From contig CAVWCQ010000008.1 in NCBI GenBank assembly GCA_963753545.1, forward strand, positions 2,666,001 through 2,730,000: a stretch of 64,000 nt of DNA, written 5' to 3'. The notes beneath the pieces are model-generated. The model saw nothing but the letters and a program-made list of their open reading frames with translations, did no database searches and was not told the origin of the DNA. Source of the DNA: CAVWCQ01 sp963753545. GTDB lineage: Bacteria > Chloroflexota > Anaerolineae > Aggregatilineales > Aggregatilineaceae. Positions within the stretch are counted from its first letter, which is position 1, and the number at the start of each line of letters is the position of its first letter. This document shows, piece by piece, positions 27,912 to 38,184 of this stretch. The position numbers and the translations under genes are program-made.

Positions 27912-29372
27912 GTGTCTTTCCTCATCGATCTGTTAGGCGTGGCATATATGCTTGCCGCCACGATGCTGGCTGTTTATTCCGCAAGTTTTTTTGTCTTGAT
28001 GGCTATCTACTTCAAGAAACGGAACCACGCTCCGGACGCTCCGCCTGTTTGCGACTCTGAACTACTCTCGGTTACATTGCAGCTTCCCATCTATAATGAA
28101 CAACACGTGGTTGAGCGGTTAATAGATGCCATGGGCGCACTGGATTACCCACGTGACAAACTGATCGTCCAGGTATTGGATGATTTAACCGACCAGACAA
28201 CCGGCCTCTTGCGTCTAAAGGTAGCAGAGTGGCAGGCAAAAGGATTATCGATCAGTCTGATCCGCCGTCCGGATCGAGCAGGGTATAAAGCCGGGGCACT
28301 GGCCTATGGCCTGAGTTTGTCACATACGGATTGTATCGGTATTTTTGATGCCGATTTTGTGCCGTCGCCCGATTTTCTCCGCCGAGTAATGCCGCACTTT
28401 AATGCCGATCCTCATGTAGCACTCGTCCAAACGCGCTGGGCACACCTCAACGTGGACTACAACCTGCTCACGCGGGCTCAGGCGCTGGCTATGGATCAGC
28501 ATTTTGCGGTAGAACAGGTTGCACGAAGTCGGGGCAGCCTGCCAATGTCGATGAATGGGACGGGCGGCATCTGGCGGCGCAAGACGATTAAAGATGCAGG
28601 TGGGTGGACTGCCGACACCCTGACCGAGGACCTGGATTTGAGCTACCGCGCCTTTTTAAAAGGGTGGCGTTTCCGCTATATTGTGGATGTCGCTGTGCCA
28701 GGCGAAGTGCCCCCTCAGCTTACTGCCTATAAAGTGCAGCAGGCACGGTGGGCGAAGGGCTCTACCCAGTGTTTGAGAAAACACTTTAAACCCCTGCTCC
28801 GATCCGATTTAAATCCATTACAGAAAATAATGGGTATTCTCCACCTGGGGCAGTACGCAATCCAACCGTTCGTGCTGTTGCTGTTTTTGCTCACACCGCC
28901 TGTCCTGCTCACGGGGTTGTTGTCTCGACTGCCGCTTGGACCATTGGGCATTGCAGGATTAGCGCCGCCCATATTCACAGCACTTGGACAAATCGCTCTC
29001 TACCAGGACTGGCCGAAGCGCCTGCTCTACTTCCCAATCCTGATCCTTTTAGGCACAGGCATGATGCTCAGCAATTCGCGGGCCGTGCTCGAAGCCCTGA
29101 CAGGCTGGGGAGACAATACTTTTAAACGAACGCCGAAATTCCGTGTCGTGCAGCGCACCGATGCCCTGGCAGGCACTCATTATGTGATACAGCCGGACTG
29201 GACCACTCTGGGTGAACTGGCGCTTTGTCTGTACGCGCTCAGCGGGCTGGTTATCTCCATCTTGAAATTTCCTACGATGATCCTCTATATGGCTATTTAT
29301 GTGCTGGCTTTTGCGCTTCTCTCCACCTGGAGTTTATGGCAGAGTGCAGTGACAGCCCGACGGCCCGCGTAA
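27912..29372 (+). CDS. Family 2 glycosyltransferase, cellulose-synthase-like
   Basis: This 486-residue membrane glycosyltransferase has one N-terminal helix, a GT-A catalytic domain and about four C-terminal helices. Motifs: LPIYNE, the DxD in IFDADFVPS, TEDLDLSYRA (ED) and QQARWAKG (QxxRW-type), which together mark processive beta-glycan synthases or related glucosyl/mannosyltransferases. It probably makes a polysaccharide or glycolipid at the cytoplasmic membrane. GTG 27912 starts four bases after the cyclase stop, so the three genes are likely one operon and cyclic nucleotide signalling may be linked to this enzyme. No PilZ domain is seen. Confidence 0.88.
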   Translation: MSFLIDLLGVAYMLAATMLAVYSASFFVLMAIYFKKRNHAPDAPPVCDSELLSVTLQLPIYNEQHVVERLIDAMGALDYPRDKLIVQVLDDLTDQTTGLLRLKVAEWQAKGLSISLIRRPDRAGYKAGALAYGLSLSHTDCIGIFDADFVPSPDFLRRVMPHFNADPHVALVQTRWAHLNVDYNLLTRAQALAMDQHFAVEQVARSRGSLPMSMNGTGGIWRRKTIKDAGGWTADTLTEDLDLSYRAFLKGWRFRYIVDVAVPGEVPPQLTAYKVQQARWAKGSTQCLRKHFKPLLRSDLNPLQKIMGILHLGQYAIQPFVLLLFLLTPPVLLTGLLSRLPLGPLGIAGLAPPIFTALGQIALYQDWPKRLLYFPILILLGTGMMLSNSRAVLEALTGWGDNTFKRTPKFRVVQRTDALAGTHYVIQPDWTTLGELALCLYALSGLVISILKFPTMILYMAIYVLAFALLSTWSLWQSAVTARRPA

Positions 29373-29512
29373 CAAAAAGCATAGCATGGGGTTTTATTGT
29401 CGAACATGGTGGTCGCGCGTCTATGATTAGCCCCGCGTCTATTCTTTTTTTGTAGCCCAGGGTATAGTTGACCGCAACACCATCCGAACCTCTATCCATG
29501 AAGGAGCATAGC

Positions 29513-30586
29513 ATGAGCAAAAAAGCACTTGGAGGCGTCCTGGCAGCATTGGGATTGCTGTTGGTCGTCGTGGGGGTCATTGTCATGTTCGTGGTAGTTC
29601 CAGGCATGAAACAGTGGCCCGATGATGTTGATACGAACCGCTACTATACGGGGCAAATGCCGGTTATAGTCAACCCGTCCACGTTCGAATTTATGAATAT
29701 TCCTGCTATCAATATTACACGTCATGTCAAGACGGAAGCGACGGATGGCGATCTCGCTCTCGTTTTGGAAGAATACAAAGTCGAGACCGCGGGCGACAAT
29801 CCCACACCCCTGCTGAATATCGTGAAACGCTATGCCATTGACCGCAAGACAATGGAATCGGTTGAAAGCGGTTATCCTTCAGATTGGGCGAGCAAAGAAG
29901 GCTTCTGGAGCGCTCGGCGCGGCCTGGCTCTCGGCTGGCCAATGGACAGTGACAAGAAAACTTACTCTGGTTGGAGTGATGATTACGGCGCAATTGTTCC
30001 CCTGGAATTTGTTGCCGAAGAAGATCATGCTGGGATTAACACATATCACTTTCATTCAGCTAGCGGCCCTCAGCTTATTCTTCCCGAAGTCGTAACGAGC
30101 TCTTTACACCTGCCCACCGAACTGCCCAAAGAGCAGTTGACTGCCTTGCTGCAAGGCACCGGCAATACTCAGCTGGTGGCGATGATTGGCCCCCTGCTCC
30201 AGCAGTGGACGGGCGAGACTGTTCCTTTGGAATACTACTATGCTTATGAAGGTGATTATTGGGTAGAACCAGCTACAGGCGTTTTGATCGACACGCAAAA
30301 GCATGAATTGCGCAAGGTCGGGCTGGGAGCCGATGTGCTTGCTATGGTTCCGCTGCTCGCAAATATGTCCGAAGAACAGCGCGATGCATTGCGTATCCCA
30401 GTCCTTGATTTTACCTATCAAGGCCGCGCAGACTCGGTTAAGGATGCCAAAGCTGACGCGGAAGATGCTAAGAGCAAGCTCAACATGTACGGAATGATCC
30501 TGCCAGTTGCCGCCATTGGTGTTGGCCTGATCCTGCTCATTGTTGGGGTTGGTTTGCTGTTCGCCCGCAAACCGGCAGCCGCCTAA
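29513..30586 (+). CDS. DUF3068-like membrane protein
   Basis: This 357-residue protein has membrane helices at both ends (about 5-30 and 330-350) and a large extracytoplasmic middle. The start of the mature region (VVPGMKQWPDDVDTNRYYTG) and the WVEPATGVLIDTQKHE segment fit the DUF3068 (PorA-like) family known in actinobacteria and Chloroflexota. The biochemical role is unknown. AAGGAG six bases before ATG 29513 sets the start; an in-frame upstream TTG lacks a site. Confidence 0.75.
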   Translation: MSKKALGGVLAALGLLLVVVGVIVMFVVVPGMKQWPDDVDTNRYYTGQMPVIVNPSTFEFMNIPAINITRHVKTEATDGDLALVLEEYKVETAGDNPTPLLNIVKRYAIDRKTMESVESGYPSDWASKEGFWSARRGLALGWPMDSDKKTYSGWSDDYGAIVPLEFVAEEDHAGINTYHFHSASGPQLILPEVVTSSLHLPTELPKEQLTALLQGTGNTQLVAMIGPLLQQWTGETVPLEYYYAYEGDYWVEPATGVLIDTQKHELRKVGLGADVLAMVPLLANMSEEQRDALRIPVLDFTYQGRADSVKDAKADAEDAKSKLNMYGMILPVAAIGVGLILLIVGVGLLFARKPAAA

Positions 30587-30606
30587 GAGAAGTAGAGTGC
30601 GAGACT

Positions 30607-30636
30607 AAAAGACCCGGTATGCGCCGGGTCTTTTTT
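30607..30636. terminator. Bidirectional Rho-independent terminator
   Basis: AAAAGACCCGG and CCGGGTCTTTTTT pair in a strong stem with a T-run on either strand. It lies between convergent genes ending at 30586 (+) and 30640 (-) and can serve both. Confidence 0.9.
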
Positions 30637-30639
30637 AGT

Positions 30640-32628
30640 TCAGTCTTCAACCTCAAAACGGTCCACCAGTACGGTGATTGGCTCGAATCGCCCCTTCATA
30701 TCATACAGGAGCATTTTTACATCGATGGTGCCTGCCGGAATCTCATAAGGGACCCACACAGCAAACCGGCTGAGAATCGGAACGCGAGGCTCCCAGTTTT
30801 CCTGCCCAAAGGACCATCCTACAGGCGGCTGATCAAGCTGGCTGTAAAATGTTCCATCCGGCCCATAGAGGCGAATGCTAACCCGCATATCTGGCATCAC
30901 GAAATCGCCACGCTGCCACCAGGTGTGAATATGAATGATACTGCCATGAGGTACTGGGTTTTGTTCCAGCACATATCCACCGTAATAGGTTGGTCCCGAG
31001 GGTGGAACCTGGACCAGAGGACCGAAGCTGGAAACAACTTGGTTCAGGGCTGCTGGAGAATCATGCAGCGTGTAGAGTGACACAAATACATCGCCAAAAG
31101 ATCTGCCTATCGGCTGTGGATCGCCAATATATTCCAGGATTCCGGTGATCAGGTCTTCAGGATCCATAACCTGCCCCTGCCAGGCGACAATCCAAACCCG
31201 TTTCGCTTGTTCTTGCTCAACCAGGCGGTTAATTCCATCGACTGCTTCCTGATAGGTCAAAAAACGGTGGACATCGGTGATCTTTTCGGGTGGAAGCCCG
31301 ATCCAGGGAACTCGCGAATCATAATAGGAGGCCGCCGTAAACAATGTACCATCCCTCAGGACCAGGGTGTCATTGGGCTCAGCGTTCTTATTGATATAGG
31401 CGAATGCTCCGCGCAAATCACTATTATAGATAGGCTGGAGTTCCGCTGTCGTCGGCAGCCAGATTAGCAAAAGTGCGGCTGCCCACAAAGGCCAGCGTAG
31501 CCAGCGCAGCCGCGACATGGCACCCAGACCCAATCCCAGGAGTAACGAGAAACCGATCCACAGTGGCCAGCCATGCCTACCAGACAGTTTTCCTTGAATG
31601 CTGTAAACCATCACCAACAGACCAGTCAGGGGGGCCAACAGGCTGATCAGGGCAAATGCAAATCCCTTCAGATGATCACGTTCATGTTTATAGAAGATAA
31701 ACCACAGGAATGGGGCCGCAATAACCAACGTGACAGCCGCAATATCATATGCAGGAGAGCCATACAAAACAGTCTGCGGTTTACCGGACAGATGTTCATC
31801 CCAGTATTGGGCTAGCGTCCAGGGTGTCAATTCAGCAGGAGATGACTGCTGCCCATAGGCATAAAACTGGATATATGTTGGTAACGATGTCGCGGGCCGA
31901 ACATGGCCCTCATAGGCTGTCCCGGCACGTATGTCTCGCCCGGAAAGCGACAGCATCCAGGGAACATAACCGATCATAATGCCGAGGCCCAATTGAACCA
32001 GGATCAACACACGCCGCCTTGACCATTGAGACAGGGTGCGCAATCCCAGGTAAATGCCCTGAGCGCCAAGGGCAAAAAATCCTGTGTAGTGTGTGTACAG
32101 GACACCGAGTGCCAGTATCAGATAAACAGCCAGCAATAGCCAGTAGGTTCGGTCCAAGGGACGACTGCCTGCTGCATATCGCTCCCACAGCTCCCACAAA
32201 AAGACGCTTGACCAAACAAACAGGGCCAGGGCCAGGCTGTATGGGCGAACCTCGTAGGCGGCGTACAAAAAACTCTGGCTGAGTGCAAAAACGAGTACGG
32301 CCAGCCATCCCGTGATTGCACGACCTCCAACGCGTTTTCCCAGGGCGATTAATCCCGCAGCACTCAGCAGGGCGCATCCAACTGAAAAAGCGCGTAGGGC
32401 AAATTCACTTGTCCCGACAGCGCTTCCCCACCATTTGAGCAATAAAAAATGCAGGGGAACCTGGTTATCGATCTGGGTGCACCATTCCCAGATATCAGCA
32501 GTGCTCTGCTCGGCGAAATGAGCATTGACGGTTTCGTCATACCACAGACTGCGATCTGGCCAGTATCTAACGAGCCATGCTGCAATAAGCAGAAGAAATA
32601 GAGTCGATCCCCCTAAACGCCGTGCCAT
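30640..32628 (-). CDS. GT-C-fold membrane glycosyltransferase
   Basis: This 662-residue integral membrane protein has about ten helices followed by an exported C-terminal beta-rich domain (about 480-660). RSLWYDE near residue 27 is the acidic motif in the first periplasmic loop typical of ArnT/PMT-like enzymes, which move sugars from a polyprenyl-phosphate donor to protein, lipid or glycan. The acceptor is unknown. It is five bases downstream of another GT-C gene, likely in the same operon, and ends at a shared terminator. Confidence 0.85.
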   Translation of the reverse strand: MARRLGGSTLFLLLIAAWLVRYWPDRSLWYDETVNAHFAEQSTADIWEWCTQIDNQVPLHFLLLKWWGSAVGTSEFALRAFSVGCALLSAAGLIALGKRVGGRAITGWLAVLVFALSQSFLYAAYEVRPYSLALALFVWSSVFLWELWERYAAGSRPLDRTYWLLLAVYLILALGVLYTHYTGFFALGAQGIYLGLRTLSQWSRRRVLILVQLGLGIMIGYVPWMLSLSGRDIRAGTAYEGHVRPATSLPTYIQFYAYGQQSSPAELTPWTLAQYWDEHLSGKPQTVLYGSPAYDIAAVTLVIAAPFLWFIFYKHERDHLKGFAFALISLLAPLTGLLVMVYSIQGKLSGRHGWPLWIGFSLLLGLGLGAMSRLRWLRWPLWAAALLLIWLPTTAELQPIYNSDLRGAFAYINKNAEPNDTLVLRDGTLFTAASYYDSRVPWIGLPPEKITDVHRFLTYQEAVDGINRLVEQEQAKRVWIVAWQGQVMDPEDLITGILEYIGDPQPIGRSFGDVFVSLYTLHDSPAALNQVVSSFGPLVQVPPSGPTYYGGYVLEQNPVPHGSIIHIHTWWQRGDFVMPDMRVSIRLYGPDGTFYSQLDQPPVGWSFGQENWEPRVPILSRFAVWVPYEIPAGTIDVKMLLYDMKGRFEPITVLVDRFEVED

Positions 32629-32633
32629 AGCCT

Positions 32634-34539
32634 TTACTCCCTGCTGAAGGTTAATTCAGCCTGTTCCCCTTCGAACGGGCAGATGGTCACCTTCAACCTT
32701 TTGTCCCCTTGTTCGACAACCAAATTGGAACACGGATCATCCTCCCGCATCTCAATCTGCTGCCAGTTTTGATGCCAGAGAGCATGGGCTATCCAGCGAA
32801 CAGCGTCTGAATAGGGTAGCGAAATGATCTGAGTCTTCGCCTGTTCAGGCCCCAGACTTGTCACCGCCGAGACAAATGCCTCTCGTTCCGGCTGCGGAGG
32901 GCCAGGACGCCAGATCTGGTAGCTAAAACCATTCATGACAATATCTTCAGCGCGATAATAGGCTTCAAATACAGCTTCAACCACAGGCGGCGGATAAAAT
33001 TGAGCGCGGAATACAACGACGCTGAAATCCTGTTGTTGAATGGCTCTAATCAGATTCTGCCGGATCAAACAGGCCGTTTTCGTACAGATTTTTTAACTGC
33101 GTGGGATTGGTGATTACATCTTTACCGGCGCGGAGGCTGAAGCCTGCCTCTTCACTCATAGCTGGTTTATCACTGTCGCGCAGAATATCCACGATCCGCC
33201 AGCCATTATCGATGTCGGTTTGCGTAGGGATATGACCAATGGTCGCATAGCCGGGAACCCATCCCGCCGAGTCGTAAAATGCATAACGCGCCCCATAACT
33301 CAACTCCAGGCCGAGCCAATGGGTTAGCGGGCCAAAAATTGCTCCTCGTGTCGGCAAATGCACTACCGTCAAACCATAAACGAGATAGAGCGCCGGGATA
33401 ATGAGACTGGCTGCCAATCGCAGTTGTGACCCAGACACGGGCAGAGGGGCCAACCGTTTGATATAGGGATGATCTGCCGGAAAAGTCCAGACGCCGTGCA
33501 CCGTTCGTGAAGCGAACAGCCCGGCTAACAGGCAGGTTGCGGCAATCGTAGTGGCGAAGTAGCTGTCGCCCGCGCCCCATTTCCCCGACAGCACCGTGCT
33601 GGCAAGAGCCATCACCCACCACACGCTGTACAGCGACAGGCGCGCGAAATAGAGTTCATAAACGGCAAACAGCCCGGCCATGAGGATCAGTGCCCAATGA
33701 AGCCTGAACCACTGCCGGAACAGCCCGGTAAATTGGGATGGGATGTACTGGTTGACGTTGGCGGAAATAATATTGGCCCACCACTGCCCGCCCGTTGCCC
33801 AATTGATCCACAGGAACAATCCCCCGCCGACAGCAGCAAACACCAGTCCCCAGCCAATACTGCGGCGTGGGCTGCGTACAAACAAAAAGCCAAACACGGC
33901 GGCAGCCGTCGCAACGGCATGCTGCTTGGTATATCCAGCCGCCAATAGCAAAAGTAACCCAACAATCATTGTCCGTCGAGCGTGACGAGAACCTTTGTTA
34001 TCCAGCACATGCGCCAGCACAACCACAGCCAACGTCTCGAACAAAACCATCGTCATATGCTGCCGGAACAGCGGCCCAACATGGTAGATATAGTTCGAAG
34101 CCAGAAACGCTAATCCCGACAGGGTGGCGATAAGCCTGTGACGCTCCTCACGATAGACAGCCCAACCTATCGCCCCAGCAGTAAGCAGTGTTCCCAGGAA
34201 TCCAATCAGCCTCCCGTACCAGTATTCCGGGCCGAATATCCAGACAAACGGGACGAGCAGTACATGAAACAAAGGAGGATAATTGCTGGCATAGAAGGGG
34301 TATACTTCGTTATTCTGGTAGGGCCATTCCCCCTTGCTGAACATCACCGTATCGACCAGTTCAAATCCTTCGCCCTGGTCATAGTCGAAAGGAAAACGCA
34401 TCAAGCCAACCGCGTAGACAACATACACAATCAGATAGCCGAGCATCAGCAGCAGTGCCAGCCCAAACATAAGCTGGCTGATCAGCCGCCCCCAGGCTGC
34501 GCGATCCATCTGACGTGCGCGGAGAGTCAGTTCTCCCAT
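32634..34539 (-). CDS. GT-C-fold membrane glycosyltransferase with C-terminal soluble domain (frameshifted)
   Basis: About 635 residues. About ten membrane helices; the first loop has FDYDQGEGFELVDTVMF, an acidic motif typical of GT-C enzymes using polyprenyl-linked sugars. The soluble part has NLYENGLFDP then, in the next frame, QNLIRAIQQQDFSVVVFRAQFYPPPVVEA, a linkage known from related proteins. Removing one G near 33062 joins the two. A C-terminal beta-domain follows. ATG 34539 has AAGGAAAG upstream, while ATG 34563 does not. Confidence 0.83.
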
Positions 34540-34566
34540 CTTTCTTTCCTTGTTGAATGGCATGCT

Positions 34567-34782
34567 TTAGGCCGGGCGATCGCCCAAAGGCAGCAGACTC
34601 AAGCCGACAAGCAAGCTGGCAATCCCCCCCGCCACGCCAAGTTTTTGAACCGTGCCGAAGCCATCCCTTTTGACCAGTTCCAGGATCACCATGCCCATTA
34701 CAAAAAGTAATCCCGCAGCGAGCAGGATCAAGCCAAGATGACGCTTGGTTAGCGTATATTCGGACATCCAGATCGATCTCAT
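34567..34782 (-). CDS. Small two-helix membrane protein
   Basis: This 71-residue protein has two hydrophobic helices (LGLILLAAGLLFVMGMVILEL and GVAGGIASLLVGLSLLPL) joined by a short polar loop. GGAGGGG lies five bases before ATG 34782, which sets the start. It is the first gene of the GT-C operon, so it may assist those enzymes; there is no sequence evidence for a specific role. Confidence 0.65.
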   Translation of the reverse strand: MRSIWMSEYTLTKRHLGLILLAAGLLFVMGMVILELVKRDGFGTVQKLGVAGGIASLLVGLSLLPLGDRPA

Positions 34783-34948
34783 GAACCCCTCCATTGGCAA
34801 TGAAGTATACCGTAAGCTGCGATTTTTAAGGGAATTTTAGATAAACGCGCAACTTCAAAACAGATGCCGCGTATAGAAGTACATAACCCTGACACTGAAA
34901 CAAAACTTGTCCACTGCGTCAGGGCAGAGCCAATTTTAGGAGTATGTC

Positions 34949-35711
34949 ATGGACGACCAAGATCGGGCGGATCTGAATACAAGCGATGTAAATGATAATT
35001 CCTCCGCTCGTCCGAGTACGGAAGGCGAGGGGGTTCCCATTCCATCACGTATCCGTGAGGCCGTGGAAGACGTGCGCCGCCGTGCCAAAGAAGAAGTGCA
35101 GCACGGGCGGGATGTCGTACAGGAGTACGAAGATCGTTACTACGGCTCACGACGCGGCCAGCGCAACCGCCTGGAAGCGGATGGCGATGTGATCCAGCCC
35201 TATGAACCCAGTAAAATCAAGCGGCGCGGCTATGTCGCGGCTGATGTCAACGAACGAAAATGGGCAGCGCTTGCTCATGCCAGCACCCTCCTGACCGCGC
35301 TGGTTGGATTAGGCAGTGGCGGAGTCGGCGTTCTGCTGACGATGCTCATTCCGCTATTCATCTATTTTGCGTTCCGCAAGCGGTCCGAATTTGTGGCTTT
35401 TCATGCTCTGCAAGCCTTTGCCATCCAGTTGATCGGCACAATTGGCTGGATCGCGGCGCTCACCGTCGGTACTATTGTATTCCTGGCACTGCTGGTCCTG
35501 TCAGCCATCCTGATCCTGGTGCTCGTTGGCTTGATTTTGGTCCCACTGGTGGCGCTCACTTATGTACTGTTCCTATTGGCCACTTTTGCACTGCCCATCG
35601 GTATGGTGATCTATTCCATGATTGCGGCAGTAGAAACCTGGAGCGGCCACGACTATCGCTACCCCTACATTGCCGGGTGGGTTGATAACCAGATCCCGGG
35701 GCGACTTCTAA
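34949..35711 (+). CDS. DUF4870-type membrane protein with charged N-terminus (frameshifted end)
   Basis: About 254 residues. A charged N-terminal region (about 1-105, with a coiled-coil-like RIREAVEDVRRRAKEEVQ) precedes the DUF4870/Tic20-like part: ERKWAALAHASTLL, IPLFIYFAFRKRSEFVAFHALQAFAIQ and further helices. Function is unknown. The open frame runs to 35758 through a terminator hairpin. Dropping one G from GGGG at 35698-35701 gives the ending NQIPGDF and a stop at 35711, which frees the terminator; I prefer that end. AGGAG precedes ATG 34949. Confidence 0.75.
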
Positions 35712-35740
35712 TCCCCTGCACATACACCCTACTGATCGCA

Positions 35741-35778
35741 TGCGCCCCCAGTTCGTAAGGCTGGGGGCGCATTGTTTT
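35741..35778 (+). terminator. Rho-independent terminator after the DUF4870 gene
   Basis: TGCGCCCCCAG and CTGGGGGCGCA form an 11-bp stem with a 9-base loop, followed by TTGTTTT. Its overlap with the uncorrected reading frame supports a sequencing error in the gene's end. Confidence 0.8.
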
Positions 35779-35858
35779 GGCTGTTCTCCTCGGTCTGTGT
35801 TAATCTCAGCAGCGTTTTTAGGCGAGCGTTACCTGAGATTTTTTAAGGACGGGAGTTT

Positions 35859-37630
35859 ATGTTAAAGACACATAACTGTGGTGAACTGCGCGCAGAAAAC
35901 GCCGGGCAGCAGGTAACTCTGGCCGGGTGGGTCCACCGCTGGCGGGATCAGGGCGGGCTTGTGTTTCTGGATCTGCGGGATCGCTGGGGCATCACACAGG
36001 TTACGATCAACCAACAGACCGCACCTGAAGCACATGCGGTGGCCGAAGAAGCCCGTAACGAATGGGTTCTCCAGGTGACTGGAACAGTTGTCAAACGGCC
36101 CGCTGGCATGCAAAACCCAGACCTGACAACCGGCGCGATTGAGGTTGAAGCGACGAAGGTCGTTGTGCTGAACAAAGCAAAGACGCCGCCGTTTTACATC
36201 AACAAAGATGAAAATGTTGACGAAGCGCTGCGCATGAAATACCGCTATCTGGACCTACGCCGTCCGGCTATGCAGCGCAATATCGTTTTGCGGCACAATG
36301 TTATTCGCTTTATCCGCAATTATTTATCTGAACGCGGCTTTGTTGAGGTTGAGACACCTATTCTGTTCAAAACCACGCCCGAAGGCGCGCGTGACTACCT
36401 CGTTCCCAGCCGCGTGCATCCCGGCAAGTTCTATGCGCTGCCGCAAAGCCCACAGCAGCTTAAACAACTGCTGATGGTCGCCGGGTACGAACGCTATTTC
36501 CAGATCGCCCGCTGCTTCCGTGACGAAGATCAGCGCGGGGATCGCCAGCCGGAATTCACCCAACTGGACATGGAAATGAGTTTCATCACTCGCGATGATA
36601 TCATGGACTGATCGAAGATTTGATGACGCGGATCGTGGAAGAAGTGACAGACCGCGAACTCGTCACCAAGCCCTTCCCGCGCATGACTCACCATGACGCG
36701 CTGCTGCACTATGGGACGGATAAACCCGATCTCCGCTATGGAATGGAAATTGTCGATCTGACCGACATTGCTGGGCAAGCGGAATTCCGCGTGTTTGCCG
36801 AAGCCGCGCAGGAAGGCAAGCCGATCCGGGCCATTTGCGTGCCGGGTTGCGCCGTTTACAGCCGCAAACAGTTGGGCGAACTGGAAGAAATCGCCAAAGG
36901 AGCCGGGGCAAAAGGCTTGGCGTGGATGGCGGTTGAGCAGACTGAAGGCAGCCCGGTCCGTTCACCTATCGCCAAGTTCTTTAAGGGCGAACAACTTCAG
37001 GCCATTGTGGACCGGATGGGGGCTAAAACGGGCGATCTAATCCTGTTTGCTGCCGATAAACATTCTACTGTGTGCAGTGTGCTTGATGCACTGCGCCGCG
37101 AAATGGGCAACCGCCTGGGCTTCACCGATCCGAAGAAGATCGCGTTCTGCTGGGTAATTGACTTCCCCATGTTTGAATGGAACGCCGACGAAAACCGCTG
37201 GGATCCCAGCCATCACTTGTTTACGGCCCCCATGTGGGAAGACCTGCCACTACTCGATACCGATCCGGGCAAGGCGCGCGGGCAGCAGTATGACCTGGCC
37301 TGCAATGGTTACGAGGTCGCAGGCGGCAGCATTCGTATCCATATCCGTGAGGTGCAGGAAAAAATCTTTGGGCTGATCGGCCTGAATGTGGAAGATGCCA
37401 AAGAGCGCTTTGGGCACATGCTGGAAGCCTTTGAATTTGGCACACCGCCTCATGGGGGAATCGCGCCCGGCATTGACCGTCTGGTCATGCTGCTGGCAGG
37501 TGAACCGAACATCCGCGAGGTTATCGCCTTCCCCAAGACGCAGCAAGCCGCCGATCTGATGGCGGGAGCGCCTTCTGTGGCCGAACCCAAGCAACTTGCC
37601 GAACTGCATATTCGACTGGCGGATGAATAG
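35859..37630 (+). CDS. aspS: Aspartyl-tRNA synthetase (frameshifted)
   Basis: Class IIb synthetase that charges tRNA-Asp. The N-terminal OB-fold has VTLAGWVHRWRDQGGLVFLDLRD; the catalytic domain has RYLDLRRP, VETPIL, FYALPQSPQQLKQLLMVAG, RCFRDEDQRGDRQPEFTQLD, then GxxxG and motif 3 GIAPGIDRLVML. The length (about 590) suits bacterial AspRS. A stop appears at 36609 because one C is missing at about 36608: restoring GACCTG gives MDLIEDLMTR. The gene is essential, so the break is almost certainly an error. Confidence 0.95.
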
Positions 37631-37690
37631 CCTATAAGTCGTGTTCGTGTATACTAAACCTACACCTTTCTGAACAGAGGAGCGGATGCG

Positions 37691-38113
37691 ATGAGCGAAG
37701 TTAGCACTGGCATTCAGGCTATAGACAGCCTATCAGCAAATGAATTTCAGGTCGAACTTAACGGCGAAGTGGTGACAGGTATCTTCGGCGTGAAGGGATT
37801 ATGCACTCGCTGGATCGATATGGATGCGGGGCGCCTCGTCCAGCAGCCGCTGATCATCACCAAAATGATCCAGCAGAACCCATCTATTCCTTTCAACATG
37901 TGGACCCGCGAAACGCTGACTAATCCATCGGCCAAGATCACGCGCCAACTGGCAGTTGTGGCCATGGACGAAGGGGTAGAAACCCGTCGTTGGGTCGTCA
38001 AAGATGCCTGGATTAGCGGTATCTCGTTTTCCGACTTCGATTCGGGCAGTCAGGTTTTGATTGAAGAACAACTCGTGATCCAGCATGACGGCATCGAAGA
38101 AATCTGGCCTTAA
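37691..38113 (+). CDS. Phage-tail-tube-like (T4 gp19-type) protein, orphan
   Basis: This 140-residue protein has the pattern of tail-tube proteins of contractile injection systems: an early FQVELNGEVVTGIFGVKGL strand pair, a central IPFNMWTRETL, and the closing RWVVKDAWISGISFSDFDSG then LVIQHDGIEEIWP. Such proteins stack as hexameric rings inside a sheath. No sheath, baseplate or spike gene is in the window; it sits alone 60 bases after aspS, with AGAGGAG before its ATG and its own terminator. It may be a domesticated tube or part of a scattered system. Confidence 0.7.
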   Translation: MSEVSTGIQAIDSLSANEFQVELNGEVVTGIFGVKGLCTRWIDMDAGRLVQQPLIITKMIQQNPSIPFNMWTRETLTNPSAKITRQLAVVAMDEGVETRRWVVKDAWISGISFSDFDSGSQVLIEEQLVIQHDGIEEIWP

Positions 38114-38130
38114 TCCGCTTCAGCAGCAAA

Positions 38131-38163
38131 AAAAGCGCTCATCAGGTGTGATGGGCGCTTTTC
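38131..38163. terminator. Rho-independent terminator between convergent genes
   Basis: AAAGCGCTCATCA and TGATGGGCGCTTTT form a long stem. It is 17 bases past the tail-tube-like stop, and the A-rich left side also provides a T-run on the minus strand for the gene ending at 38185. Confidence 0.85.
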
Positions 38164-38184
38164 ATTTTGCTCGGTAATGTGAGG

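Noticed and set aside
36600..36620. Programmed frameshift in aspS
   Set aside because: There is no slippery heptamer or pseudoknot; restoring one C gives the normal protein.
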